DNA of 64,000 nucleotides from Neoscytalidium dimidiatum (taxonomy: Eukaryota; Ascomycota; Dothideomycetes; Botryosphaeriales; Botryosphaeriaceae). The translations under genes were made by a program, and so were the position numbers. Below the pieces are notes generated by a model. That model was not told where the DNA came from. It searched no databases and worked only from the letters and a program-made list of their open reading frames with translations. This document shows positions 23,795 to 34,803 of the stretch, piece after piece (positions within the stretch are counted from its first letter, which is position 1; each line of letters starts with the position of its first letter). The stretch is from positions 1,674,001-1,738,000 of the forward strand of contig CM074699.1 of assembly GCA_037367355.1 (NCBI GenBank). Direction: 5' to 3'.

Positions 23795-26280
23795 ATGCCT
23801 GGCGCTGTAGAGCCGCCTAGTCTCCCGTCCGACGACGAGAAAAAGCTTGGTGTTGAGCCGGGCGAGTTCGAGTCAGGTCCGAATGATGGCTTGCCCCCGG
23901 ATCCAGACGCTGGCTTGAGCGACGAGGAACGCGCTGCTATTGTATGTGTTATTCATTACTTCGCGGTGATAATACATCTGAAACTAATAAATCCACGTCG
24001 CAGGACCGAAAATTGCTATGGAAGCTGGATCTGAAGCTGATCCCTTGGGTATGCAACCTATTTCAATCTCCATCTCTAACGAAACCTTTTCTGTGTGTAA
24101 ATTTTCAAGCCACCGACCACTTGAACGAAGTGTTCGCAGAGATGCATCACGTGGATAAATTCCTTTCTGTGCAACATCGAGCTGACGCTTCTACCTTTGC
24201 TGTTGTAGCTCTGCTTCCTTTACCTCATCTCGTTCCTTGACCGCACAAACATTGGTAAGTGCTTTCTCCCCTCCCAGGGCCATGGCGGAAGATGTTCTCT
24301 CCACTTTCCTTCCCCGCCCCTTCGTTTGAGACCTATTGTCATTACGAAACTAGGGATTGATTATGGTTTTTATTGTTGTTTTTTAGGTAATGCAAAGATC
24401 GATGGCCTGCAAAAGGATTTGAACATGACGAACGGCCAATATAATGCCTCGCTCTCCATCTTCTTCGTCTCCTACTCGCTGGCGGAACCTCTTACCAACG
24501 TCTTGTTGAAGCGTCTACGACCAAGCATCTTCTTACCGATTATCATGCTGCTGTGGGGAATTTGTATGACCACTATGGGATTGTAAGTACCGTCATTTCA
24601 TTTAATGTTTGGTTTCCATTCACCATTACGGACTTTCCTAGCCAATGTTCCTTCGGAAGGACCTTGAACATCACGGCTGGATCTGCCACGGTTCTCAACA
24701 TCCTTCAACTACGCTCAAGGTTTGGCCAGATTATCGTCTCTGAAGGTCTCGGTTGATCAAACGACATAAAATGTGCTCAAAAAGGATTAAGAATTGGCAG
24801 CAAAATTACATAAGCATACTTGCGCAATCCTTAAATCTTGGATGATCTTCTTTGGTTTGATGGATATTCTCCGAACTGCTGTCAAAAACTCTTTCCAGCA
24901 CTATAACACAGGAGGATATTATCTACAATACCGGGTGGAACTTCAAGAGATAGCGCTCTTCAACCAGAAGAAGCACCACTGACTGTACAACTCGTAGGGT
25001 ACACAACTTCCAAGGTCTGGCTGCAGCTCGCTTCTTCCTTGGTCTGACAGAAGCCGGTCTCTTTCCCGGTGTCAACTACTACCTTAGTTGCTGGTACAAG
25101 CGTTCCGAGTTCGGTATCCGAGCCGCCATCTTCTTCTCGGCCGCTGCACTCGCAGGTTCTTTCGGTGGTCTGCTCGCTGCTGCTATCGCGCAAATGCGCG
25201 GTATTGGCGGCAAACCCGGATGGGCGTGGATTTTCATTCTCGAAGTACGTTCGACGTCCCGACCCCGTGTCCAGTAGTAGCAAACGAGCTCTCTTGACTA
25301 ACCTCCTCGTGCACAGGGTCTGGCGACCATCCTCGTGGGTATCGCCTCCTACTGGATGGTGCACGATTTCCCAGACGAGGCCAAATTCCTGACGGACGCG
25401 GACCGGGCACGCGTGATTCGGCGGCTCAAGGCGGACAAGCAGAGCAGTGCCGAGCACGAGGAGTTCAAGATGGATTACTTCTGGGCCTCCGTTAAGGACT
25501 GGAAAACGCTGGCCTTTGCGGTCATATACATGGGCTGCGACGGCGCGCTCTACGCCTTCTCGCTATTCCTGCCAACCATCATCAACGAATTGGTACGAGA
25601 GATCTCAACCTTCTTCCCCCTTCTGCTCCTCTTTCATGCAATTTGAAAAACAAAAGAGCGCAAAAAAAAAAAAAAAAGGACCGGCGGTGCTAACGTGTCT
25701 CCCCGCAACGCAGGGCTACGCCTCGACGACCGCCAACCTGCTCTCGGTGCCACCGTACGCGGCGGCGGCGATCCTGACGGTGCTGATCGGCTGGCTGGCG
25801 GACCGCACGCGGCTGCGCGGCTACTGCAACATCGGCGTCTCGTTCCTGGGCATCGCGGGCTTCAGCATGCTGCTCGGCTCGACCGACCCGGCCGTCAAGT
25901 ACGCCGCCACCTTCCTCGGCGCGCTCGGCATCTACCCCTGCATCAGCAACACCATCTCCTGGGCCTCCAACAACGTCGAGGGCGTCTACAAGCGCGGCGT
26001 CACGCTCGGCTTCGTCATCGGCTGGGGCAACCTGAACGGCGTCGTCAGCAGCAACATCTACCGCCAGCAGGACCGCCCCAGGTATCAGGTCGGCCACGGC
26101 GTCGTGTTGGCGTATTTGGTGCTGTTTTTGCTGGGCGGCAGCATCACTACGCACTTGCTGCTCAGGTGGGAGAATGCGAAGAGGAGGCGCGGCGATAGGG
26201 ACGTGTGGATCGAGGGGAAGAGCGAGAGCGAGATTGAGCTGTTGGGCGACCGGCGGCCGGATTTCTTGTACGTCTTGTGA
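23795..26280 (+). CDS. MFS permease, Dal5-like anion:cation symporter family
   Basis: The family imports organic anions such as allantoate, nicotinate, pantothenate or related vitamins with protons; the substrate here is unknown. Seven exons, 23795-23941, 24004-24048, 24209-24254, 24387-24582, 24998-25244, 25317-25592 and 25714-26280, keep frame and give about 507 residues. Family marks are LYLISFLDRTNIGNAK at TM1, the SYSLAEPLTNVLLKR loop, GLTEAGLFPGVNYYLS near TM4 and a GWLADRTRLRG loop. The tail is basic, then acidic. Two oddities stand out. Intron 4 is 415 nt while most introns here are 48-100. The last exon is far richer in G+C, especially at third positions, than exons 1-4. A second member of the family lies at 57265-59184. 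Confidence 0.92.
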
Positions 26281-27032
26281 GAGAGTGCGCAAGTGGTGGA
26301 GGGGAGGGGGTTAGGAGTTAATTGTGTGTTGGCGGGGTGGCGACAGAGGAGGGACGGGAAGATCATATACTTTGGCGGAACCGTTCAGAGACGTAGGTGT
26401 TGGAGAAGAACACGCAACCACGGAGATTGGCTCCCCGTGTGCGCTTTCGTCACGGAGGCCGGATGGGAATGCAACTCATGTCAGAACGCTAGCATGGGAA
26501 ATTGATATCATTACAGAGGCGGGGTTAGCAGCCGCGACAAGCGATCATTTGCGCGCGAAGGTGTAGTTGATCATAACTATAAGCTATGTCCTGCAGCATT
26601 GTTTCCACGGATACATGGGGTGGCTGCAAGGCATTCTTATGATCGTCCGGATATATTTCCGTCACACTCGATGCCGGGCGTGCCTTGCAGCCGGATAATG
26701 GGGACTCAAGGGTTCTCCGGATCGACGCCGTACCAAGAGAAAGACTTTCTGGAAACAGAGCAGGTCCGGTGGGCAGAAACAGTTCGCGTTGGAATTGTGC
26801 CGATTGACCATCAGATATCCAGCAAGTTTTCCAGAGGTTTCTACTTGCTATTGGAGGGGCGTCTCTAAGACAGCTAGTCATTGTATACAAGCTACAAATG
26901 AGGAATTTGTTCATCGCAGGCTCAAGGATAATCCATTAAAAAGCAAGCGCTAGTTTATAGCCAGAGGAATATTATGTATGAAGATACGTTCTCAAGTGAA
27001 GCCAATCCTGGTAACTGCGCATGGTCGACGCC
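26281..27032. other. Convergent intergenic region, no gene recognised
   Basis: Lies between two genes whose 3' ends face each other, so only 3' UTRs and terminators are expected. The one frame above 120 codons (26525-26914, minus) has no recognisable sequence and is not called. Confidence 0.5.
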
Positions 27033-28483
27033 CTATGCGCACATCTCCAAAATCTCTAAGACCTGCTCCTTCTCTTTCAGAGGCACGGCATTCGTAGTGC
27101 ACCAGCGATCTTTCAGGCTGCTCAGCGCTAGCTCTTCGAACTTATCCTTCCCCACGCCCATTGCGCCTAAGCTTCTCGGCATCCCCAGTTCGCTAATGAT
27201 CGCGTCCAGACATGCCGACAGATCCGCGACATCCTTGTTTAAACCGCGCGCCGTCAACGTGGCCGCGACATTTGGTTCTGCCCATAAGACGTCGCGGACG
27301 AGACGTTGCTTGATTGGGATATCCTTCGTGTGCTCCTCGCTCTCGGCATCTGCGGCATGACGCGCATTGAACGCGCACACGGCAGGTAGGAGAATGCAAC
27401 TTGTCTCGCCGTGACCAACGCCCAGCGGGCCCAATTGATGGCCGATCCCGTGCGAGGCGCCAAGGGGTGCTTTGCCCTTGACTGCTTGCATGGCATCCCT
27501 CACGCCTAGTTGACACTTGAACCGTGCATCCAGGTCTGTGTTGTCGGTGTCTTTGGCGCTTCGTAGGAGCCCGGGTACAAGCTTGCGGAGACCCTCGGCA
27601 GCGGCGGCATCGGAAGCTGGGGTGCTGTATGGCGAACAGATGGTTTCGACACAATGATCAACGGCTCGGATGCCGGTGCTGAGCCAAAAGCGGGGTGGGG
27701 TGGTGGTGGCAAGTTGAGGCGATAGGATTATCAGACGAGGGCCTAGTGGAGGATTTGGACCGAAGCCATGTTTGTGCCGTGTCACATCATTCGTACCGCC
27801 TGCATGATCCGAGTACTCGCCGCCTGAGAGAGAAGTAGGGATAGAGATGATGGGAACGCGTGGGGGTGTGAGGTCGGACCGGTCGACGGATCCATCGCGG
27901 TTGTTGGTAAGGTGCTGAAGGCTGGGGAAGTCAAAAGCATCATTGGCAGTTGCCTGATGGGAAGCGAGCTGTCAGCGGCATTGACGATGTTTGTCGATGA
28001 CGGATCGACCACCTTCCACAACAGGAAAGCAAGTAGAGAGGCAGAGACATGCGTGGTAGTAATATCGTGACGCCAGAGGAAAAGATAAATTGGAATCCGT
28101 TGCCGTCACTGTCTCACTCGGCTGAAAAACGAACCTACCAGTGAAACTATCTTCGCGGCATCTATCAGGCTGCCGCCGCCGATGGTAACCAGTAGGTCCG
28201 CGTCCAACTCCTTAACTTCTCTGGCTACCTCAATGCACTCGGACCACAGAGTGTGTGAGGTCATGCCTCTGCGTACGCCCACAACCTTGCCGTTTAGGGC
28301 ATCTTCTAGTGTTTTTACTGCATCGGTGTTCTTCGACAGCGAGCCTGAGGCCAGGATGTAGACTCTCTGGGCGTGGAAGGTCTGGTCGACGTGCTTGGCG
28401 CAAGCAGCGGGATACAGAAGGCCGTAGCTGATGTAGGGGTATTCGTGATCCGCGAATGCCTTGTGATACATGGCTTGAGCCAT
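27033..28483 (-). CDS. Iron-type alcohol dehydrogenase / maleylacetate reductase-like enzyme
   Basis: Two exons, 28483-28139 and 27953-27033, give about 421 residues. The nucleotide-binding motif GGGSLIDAAK (about 102-111) and the PTSLSGGEYSDHAG block identify the family. Metal-site histidines are seen: H215 in AVDHCVE and H283, H287 and H296 in SHGIGHQLGPLGVGHGE. The aspartate that normally precedes the first of these in Fe-ADHs (D-A-x-x-H) is replaced by R211. Maleylacetate reductases also lose it and work without metal, so this is more likely a reductase of aromatic-degradation intermediates than an alcohol dehydrogenase. That is inference. The 185-nt intron is long, and no further coding segment was found in it. 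It converges with the permease gene and lies 184 bp upstream of a small membrane-protein gene's stop. Confidence 0.88.
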
Positions 28484-28667
28484 GGGAAGCTGACGGAGTT
28501 GGGGGTCCCTGATATTTTAGGGAGAGTCGGGGTCCGGGGTTGCGATAAATAGGAACGACGGACCGGGGGCTCGGTCGGACAGTTAGTGGCGGGGCCTGGG
28601 GGCAGTTTCGGGCGGGGTGCCGGTGGGAGGGCGGATGGGCCTGTCCCGGGTGGTCCCTGCCATCGTT

Positions 28668-29357
28668 TCACCACACAACTTGAACCAGTTTCTTTGCAGA
28701 CCAGAGCAGGGCCAAGATGCCCAAGGTCGAGGCGATGCCCAAAGCGACCAAAACCTTCCAGCGCATGTCCATGGCCTCGCTAAGTTCCAGCTTCGCAACC
28801 TTGCGGTGCTTCTTCCCAACAAACCACTGCTTGCGCCGCCGCTGCTTGCCTCTATCCAACTCGGCCTGACCGTCGACTCCTGGCACGGTTCCGTCGGATC
28901 CCTGTGCCTTGCCGGCGCTGGCATCTTGCCATGTCGAGTCGGACGGGTCCTGGTATGGCTGCGGATCCAACCACTGCCATGGCGAGAAGCGCGTCCACCA
29001 CGAGGAGGTGCGCGAGGGCGGGTGCTCGGCCAGACGATAGGCGCGGCTGCGGCGGTCGACAAGGAAGAGAGAGAAAATGAAGGAGGCAAAGAGTAGCGGT
29101 GTCAGGACGAGCTGGGGATGTCGCGTTGTCAGCGAAGCGGCCTGCGTGCCGTAAGCCGTCAATAGCACTAAGCTCACCTTTTTGAGGAAATACTCGTCGC
29201 CATCCTGCTGCGATGGAGCGTGCTCAGCCGAGTCTGGCGAGCCCAACGGCGACGGGAATGGAGAATTGGCCAATTCAAGGAAGGGATCAGGCTGCCGCTT
29301 GCGTTGCTTCGGCGGAGTCGAGGGAGGGGATAGATTGGCCTGGGATGGGTCTGACAT
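28668..29357 (-). CDS. Two-TM fungal protein of unknown function
   Basis: A frame of 229 codons from an ATG at 29357. The N-terminus is Pro/Ser-rich and disordered. A hydrophobic segment (about LVLTPLLFASFIFSLFLV) lies in the middle, followed by an Arg/Trp-rich stretch, a basic region with KQRRRK and KKHRKVAKLEL, and a second membrane span near the end (VLVALGIASTLGILALLW). A 66-nt stretch at 29177-29112 has a good donor (GTGAGC), a CTGAC branch-like sequence and a CCCCAG acceptor. It is divisible by three and has no stop, so the protein is 207 residues if spliced and 229 if not. I favour splicing because the join places KK next to the hydrophobic span. I recognise no family. Confidence 0.65.
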   Translation of the reverse strand: MSDPSQANLSPPSTPPKQRKRQPDPFLELANSPFPSPLGSPDSAEHAPSQQDGDEYFLKKVSLVLLTAYGTQAASLTTRHPQLVLTPLLFASFIFSLFLVDRRSRAYRLAEHPPSRTSSWWTRFSPWQWLDPQPYQDPSDSTWQDASAGKAQGSDGTVPGVDGQAELDRGKQRRRKQWFVGKKHRKVAKLELSEAMDMRWKVLVALGIASTLGILALLWSAKKLVQVVW

Positions 29358-30261
29358 AACGCAGAGGCGAGCGAGGCGATGGCGCGGATCGGCTGCAACA
29401 AGCCAGGGCAGCGGCCAGGCAGCTGCGTAGACTTATCTATCGTTGATGCTCGTTGCGGTCTGGGAGCTTCAAGGCGGATGCAGGCGGCAAGCTCGACGTC
29501 ATCGAGTATTTGCGTATTTTTGCGCACTATGTACGTACTAGAGACTCGGGCACGTCTGAGCTCGGGTTGGCAGGAATCTCAAGGCGTTGGTGCCGAATAC
29601 GTGTCGCAGCCTCGTGCTCGTACGCGGCCGGTCGCGCGAGTGCGATTGCGAGCCAAAGTTTGCCAGCAGGCATGGGGCATGACTGCATTCTGGGAGCGAC
29701 GGACCCATGCCAAACCCTCTGCGCCTGTGAGGGCTATGTGATGCGTGTCGAGGGCGCCAGCCATCTCCAGCCTCAGCCGTGTCGGGCGCTGACGCAAATG
29801 AGCTGGCGAGCGAAACAGCTTTGTTCGAGGGGGGCGCGCGCGCGCGCGCTCTGCATGTAAGAGGCCGCGTTCTGAGCAGGCCGCCCCGTGACTTGCGCCA
29901 TCGTCTTGCTCAAAGGGACAGCGGTGGCTTTATGAGGGAGCGCAGCGCGCACAAACCTTCTGTGCAATATGCGGGCGGAGATAGTCGAGTTCGGCTGCAG
30001 GTAGCGGGCGCAGCTGGCTTACTCAGACGCCCGCGCACTGACCTCCCGGACGAACGACGGACGAATGCCGCCGCGCACCTCATCCACCCATTCTGGCTCT
30101 GCCCACCTCCACTCTCACCCTTTCCCTCCCAGGACTCGATCTTTCTCTCAGGTTCTGTCTCATCTTCTTTGTAATCCATCTGTCTGGAGATATAGTCTGG
30201 CCAAGTCTAACTCGTCCGAACCAGTTGGTTGTGTTTTGTGATCAGTTCCGCTCTCAACACC
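29358..30261. promoter_or_regulatory. Divergent upstream region: two-TM protein / Zn2Cys6 factor
   Basis: About 900 bp between genes transcribed apart. Frames on both strands overlap and have no recognisable content. A short alternating (GC)n run lies near 29837-29850, and the 150 bp before the transcription-factor ATG are pyrimidine-rich. Confidence 0.5.
29837..29850. repeat. Short alternating GC run
   Basis: A run of alternating G and C of about 14 nt lies in the divergent upstream region. Such runs can adopt Z-DNA, but no function is shown. Confidence 0.6.
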
Positions 30262-32505
30262 ATGACCCGCTCTTCGTCCGATGCTGCCGTCCGCGACGGT
30301 GGCGTCCGCAAGAAGATGCGGAAGGGCACTCACAGCTGCTTCGAATGTATGCCTCCCATCCCTTCCATTCACCTCCCTCCATCCAGCAAGGGAGCGAGTA
30401 ATACCCTGCCATCCGTCCATATACCCCATTCGACTAGTTTCAGTTGCCCTTCCGGGAACCCCACTGACCTGTTCGAGGCCGCCGCCGCAAAATCCGCTGC
30501 ATTTTCTCCGATGATCATCCCGACGAGTGCACCGAGTGCTTTGCTCGCGGCTCGCGATGCATCGACCAGGAGCACGCGGATCCCGAGGCTATTGTGGACA
30601 ACCGCAAGAACCTCCGCGAGCGCGTTGCCAAGTTGGAGGCTCTGATCGAATCGCTGCTCGACGATCGCTCCGCTGCTGGCGCTGCCGAGACCTTGCGGAA
30701 GCTGGGTGCCCAAGTCACCCCTCCCACTCCGCGATCCGATGCCTCGTCCGCCACCCCCAATCAGAGCAATGCCCCGATCATGGCAATGTTCGACAATGAT
30801 GTCGTGCGTCTCTTTCTGTCCGCACTCTTGCTGCCAATACTGATTCTCGTAGTTGAGCCGAGGTGCAGATGCTGCTCGCTCTGCTTCTGCTTCTGCCCCT
30901 GCTCCTGGCCCCATCCCGAAGCCTGGCCCCCCGCTTTCTAATGCCTCTACGGGCAAAGTGTTTGACTTCCCCGGCATGCAGTTGTCATGTGAGTGCGACG
31001 ATATCGGCATTCCCAAAGTCAAGAAGTCCAAAGAAAAACGCACTCGAGACACCCTCCTGTCACTTCTCCCTCCCAGAGATGTGGTCGAGGAGGCTGTTAC
31101 CAAGAACGATGACTGGTGGCGCATCTGGCGCCATAAGCTAGGTGGCACCGCCCGAGGAAGAACTCTGAATGAGTTTGCTACCAATGCTCTTGAGCATGGC
31201 TCGCCTGCTGAAGTGGGCGTACTCCTGTTGTGCATTGGCGTTGCTCTGGACCTGGAGAATCTCAACAACACCTTGGCATTGGTCGATGCTCTGATCATCT
31301 CGGATGATGAATACGCTGCCACTATCGAGGGCATGGAGTGCGCTATCCTCGTGTCCAAGTGTTACTCCGAAATTGGCCAACCCCGCCGAGCATGGCTCGC
31401 CACTCGCAAGGGGTTGATGTATGCTCAGCTCATGGTAAGCTGCATGCACTTCCTAATTCTTCATGTGCTGACGATTGCACAGGGCCTCCAACGTAGCCAT
31501 GCTCAAAACGAGATCTGGGACAGTGTCTGGTGGGGCTTGTACCAGACCGACCGATTTTTGAGCTTGTTGCTCGGCCTTCCTTATGCAGTTGCCGACGCCC
31601 ATTGCGACATGAACTTTCACAGCAAGGACGACGACACGGACGGGCAGAGAATATTCATTCTGAAACTCTCGGTCCTTGCTGGCAAGGTCGTCGACCGCAC
31701 TCAGCGTGTCCAGGAGCTGTCGCTTGCTGCTGCTCTTGAGCTTGACCAGGAACTCGATACCCTCGTTGAATCCATGCCAGACGGATGGTGGGATACCCAA
31801 TCGCAACTCACCCAAACCATCGATCCTGTTCAGATCGTCACCTTGCGCGAGCGAATTCTGGCCCAGATATGCTTCCAACAACTGCGGGTCTACCTGCACC
31901 TGCCTTTCATGCTCAAGTCTGCTTCAGCTGCCTATTCATCCAAGTATGCGTACAGCCGTACTGCATGCCTCAACTCTTCCCGGGAGTTGCTACAGCTCTA
32001 CCACTTCCTACGCAGCGGCAACGGTGAGCCGCTATACGAATGCAAAGTCATCGACTTTCTTGGATTCACTGCTGCCGTTCTGATCATGTTGGGTCTGCTT
32101 GGATATGCGCGCACCAGTTCAAACAACACAACGGGAGTTTATACTGACGCCATCAAAGAAGAGCATGATTGGCGGCTCATTGAGATCACGATGGATATTT
32201 TTGCTCGTGCCTCGACTGAGAAGGGAGGGAAGGTTGCTGCACAGAGCTTGAAGGTGCTACAGCAGCTCTCAAGCGTAAGAAACTACGACATGTCTAATCA
32301 AGAGGGGTGCACGGCAAGGATTGTCATCCCTTACTTTGGCACAATATCAATTAGCAGGGGCAATAAGTTCAATCACGTCTCGGGAAAGAAGGGAAAAGCT
32401 GCTGCTCCACTAAAAGAAGGCGCCAACGCGTCACAAGCTGGACAAATCTCCACCGCAACGGCTGCTGATCACAGCATGTCCCCTCCAACAAGCACTATAC
32501 ACCAA

Positions 32506-32552
<47 letters not shown>

Positions 32553-32877
32553 ACAGCAACAACAACCATTCCTCCCGTCTCCAACCCAGACGCACAACCA
32601 ACGCTCCACTGCAAGCTCCATCAGCGGCGACCAAGCCAACAATAACCATAACCCTTATGTTGCCTACGATCCTTTCTTGTTCCCTAGTCCGCTCGATCAG
32701 ACTTCATGGGCGCCTGGAGAAGACGGGCTTGACAGTTTGGTGGGCGGTGGTCACGCTGGGCATTGGCACAACCTGGCTGCTAATTTGGACATTGACCAGG
32801 ATTGGACGTGGTTCACGGCTGGAGCGCAGAGTGGTGCAATACATGTGCAAGGGCAACAATCAGTAGGCCCATCTTGA
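30262..32877 (+). CDS. Zn2Cys6 fungal transcription factor with polyglutamine tract
   Basis: Exons 30262-30346, 30478-30803, 30853-31434 and 31483-32877 give about 795 residues. The first intron splits the zinc cluster, whose six cysteines are C26, C29, C36, C46, C49 and C56 with the basic loop RRRKIR. A linker and a short coiled coil (about 65-85, ERVAKLEALIESLL) follow, as in dimerising members. The middle homology region typical of this class (WWGLYQTDRFLSLLLGLPYAV) lies at about 345-365. A run of 21 Gln (CAA/CAG) at 32503-32565 lies near the C-terminus, followed by a Pro/Ser/Asn-rich and then acidic Trp-containing tail that could activate transcription. The third intron (48 nt) is divisible by three and stop-free. 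Its splicing is inferred from a good donor and branch-like CTGAC. Targets are unknown. Confidence 0.92.
32503..32565 (+). repeat. CAR trinucleotide repeat (21 Gln codons)
   Basis: Twenty-one consecutive CAA/CAG codons within the transcription-factor gene. The two codons are interspersed, which usually limits slippage compared with a pure CAG run. Confidence 0.9.
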
Positions 32878-34803
32878 CGAACGACTGGCTTGGGATTCTT
32901 TTGAAGAAATCATTACGGATGGTGTTTGAGGATAATACCCGACTTTTTACGATCTTCTCATTCATTGTAGCAAAAGTTCCAATGTATTATATAATATGGT
33001 GCACGATTTCCAGCTACTGATAAGCCGTGTCTCACTCACCGTTGTTTAGAACTTACAAGGCGGCTTTCATAGCAGCCCAAAATCACAAGGGAATCTTTAC
33101 TCTTTATGAAGAATCCTCTATCTGCAGAAAGTATAGCAAAATTTAATATAGCAGAGCCCCCCAGAGAAAACGATGCTTCTGTCGGGCCGATGCTGGGCAT
33201 CACCCGACGAATAATGGCGGCTAAGAAGGGCTACGGTGTGCCTATGCACATGGAAATAATGGCCGGCTATGCAAGGTGTACTCCACGGCCCGGAAGGGGG
33301 ACGATCCGCCTGCCGCGTCGGTTGGGCGGCGAGATCGGTCATCCCGATCGGCACCGACCTCCTTCCTCTTAAAGCATTATCCGGCAAAGCTACCACCGAG
33401 CACTAGCGAACGTCACTACCCGAACGACTTCATCCACAAACACAACGGCTGCGTTCCACAACCAGCCATCACCAATCCCACCCGATCCACTCCGGCCATG
33501 ATCTAATCCAGCACAGTGGCCTGCCCCCTCATCGTCATCATCATCACCATCGCCACGAGCCTTCCTCCACCCAGTTGCCGAGCCGGGCCCTCCCCTCTCG
33601 CGCCTCGCACCACCGCCGACGGCCCCGCAACGCGGCCCGGCATCGATCTTCTGCGGCCGTGTCGTCGTCGTCATGGTCGTCGCCCACCCTTCTTCCGTCG
33701 CGGCCACCGACCAATCCCGACGCCGCCGCTTCCTGGGGGAACGCTCGTCTTCGGCTCCGTGCCGAGCCAGCTGCCGGCGGCGCTTGGCAAGTTCGCGGTC
33801 GGAAGGTGAAGACGGGCTGTTGATCAGACGCTTGAGTTTGAAGAGGTGCCGAAGACTTTTGAAAAAGTGGTGGAGGAAAGGACCCGTGGGAGTTTTCGTT
33901 TTACGAGGGCAGGGTTGCACGGGAAATTTGGGTTTCCAAGATACGTGTGTTTCTCAAAAAATGTTGATTCTCGCCAACCTAGGGAGGAGCTGGTAAGCAT
34001 GAGTATTTTGAGATGCCGAGTTTGAAGCACTCTTCACAGAATATTGAGTACCACTTTGTGACAAACGTCCCGCATCCAGAAGTTCTCCTTTGAATTTTTG
34101 GGCCAAGGTTGGCAACGCAAGACGGAAGCCGCGCTAGCGCACGTGTTACGACTTTACCTCCGTCGCACGGACAGCTCAGCCACATAGCACCAAAAGTTGA
34201 AGGGAAAAGAAAAGACATCAAAATTAATACAAAATCGCCGTCAGGAGAAAATATACTTGAAGACGTAATCAACGGATAGGCTCAGCTGGGGCTTGGCGTG
34301 GCTTGGGCGTAGAACAGTGCTTGGGTGGAGACTCTTCGTCAGAGCAGCCAAGACCAAGGGGAGTTTCGGGAGCACCTAATCAGAGTCAAGTGACATTGTG
34401 ATTAAGTTAGTGGTGCGCAAGCTAAGAAACAGGTCTAAACGTCTCTGTCCATAACATAAGCGGGCGGGCGGATGCGCCTTTGCGCCAAAAAGAGCCGCGC
34501 CGCGAATCCGCGAGAAGGGTATCATAATTAAAGTCCTACAAGGTTTATTAATGATATTGCTTCATAGCTCACGAGAGGGTTACACAGCTGCTGTTCACCT
34601 TTGGATGAGATGTAATATAGAAAAGAAAGCATCTCGTTCACTCATTGAAAACATTGGCCAAATCTCGACACTAAAAACAGTTTAACACGTAATCAGACAT
34701 GAACTACCGCAAGCGGAACATGAACAATGCTCAAGAGAAAGAAGATCGACGGGGCGACAGTACAAGGTCGATGGCAACAAATCACCGCACCATAGGAGAG
34801 CGT
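32878..34803. other. Intergenic region, no gene supported
   Basis: 1.9 kb between two 3' ends. The frame at 33390-33920 (minus) is 176 codons but Arg/Gly/Asp low-complexity and overlapped by plus frames, so it is not called. The flanks are AT-rich, the middle (33300-33850) GC-rich. No repeat, RNA gene or domain was recognised. Confidence 0.5.

Noticed and set aside
25690..26292. 200-codon minus-strand frame with acidic repeats
   Set aside because: Antisense shadow of the GC-rich last exon of the permease.
30369..31358. 329-codon minus-strand frame
   Set aside because: Shadow of the Zn2Cys6 transcription factor on the other strand, whose zinc cluster and exons are clear.
33390..33920. 176-codon minus-strand frame
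   Set aside because: Low-complexity Asp/Gly/Arg sequence overlapped by plus-strand frames. No domain.
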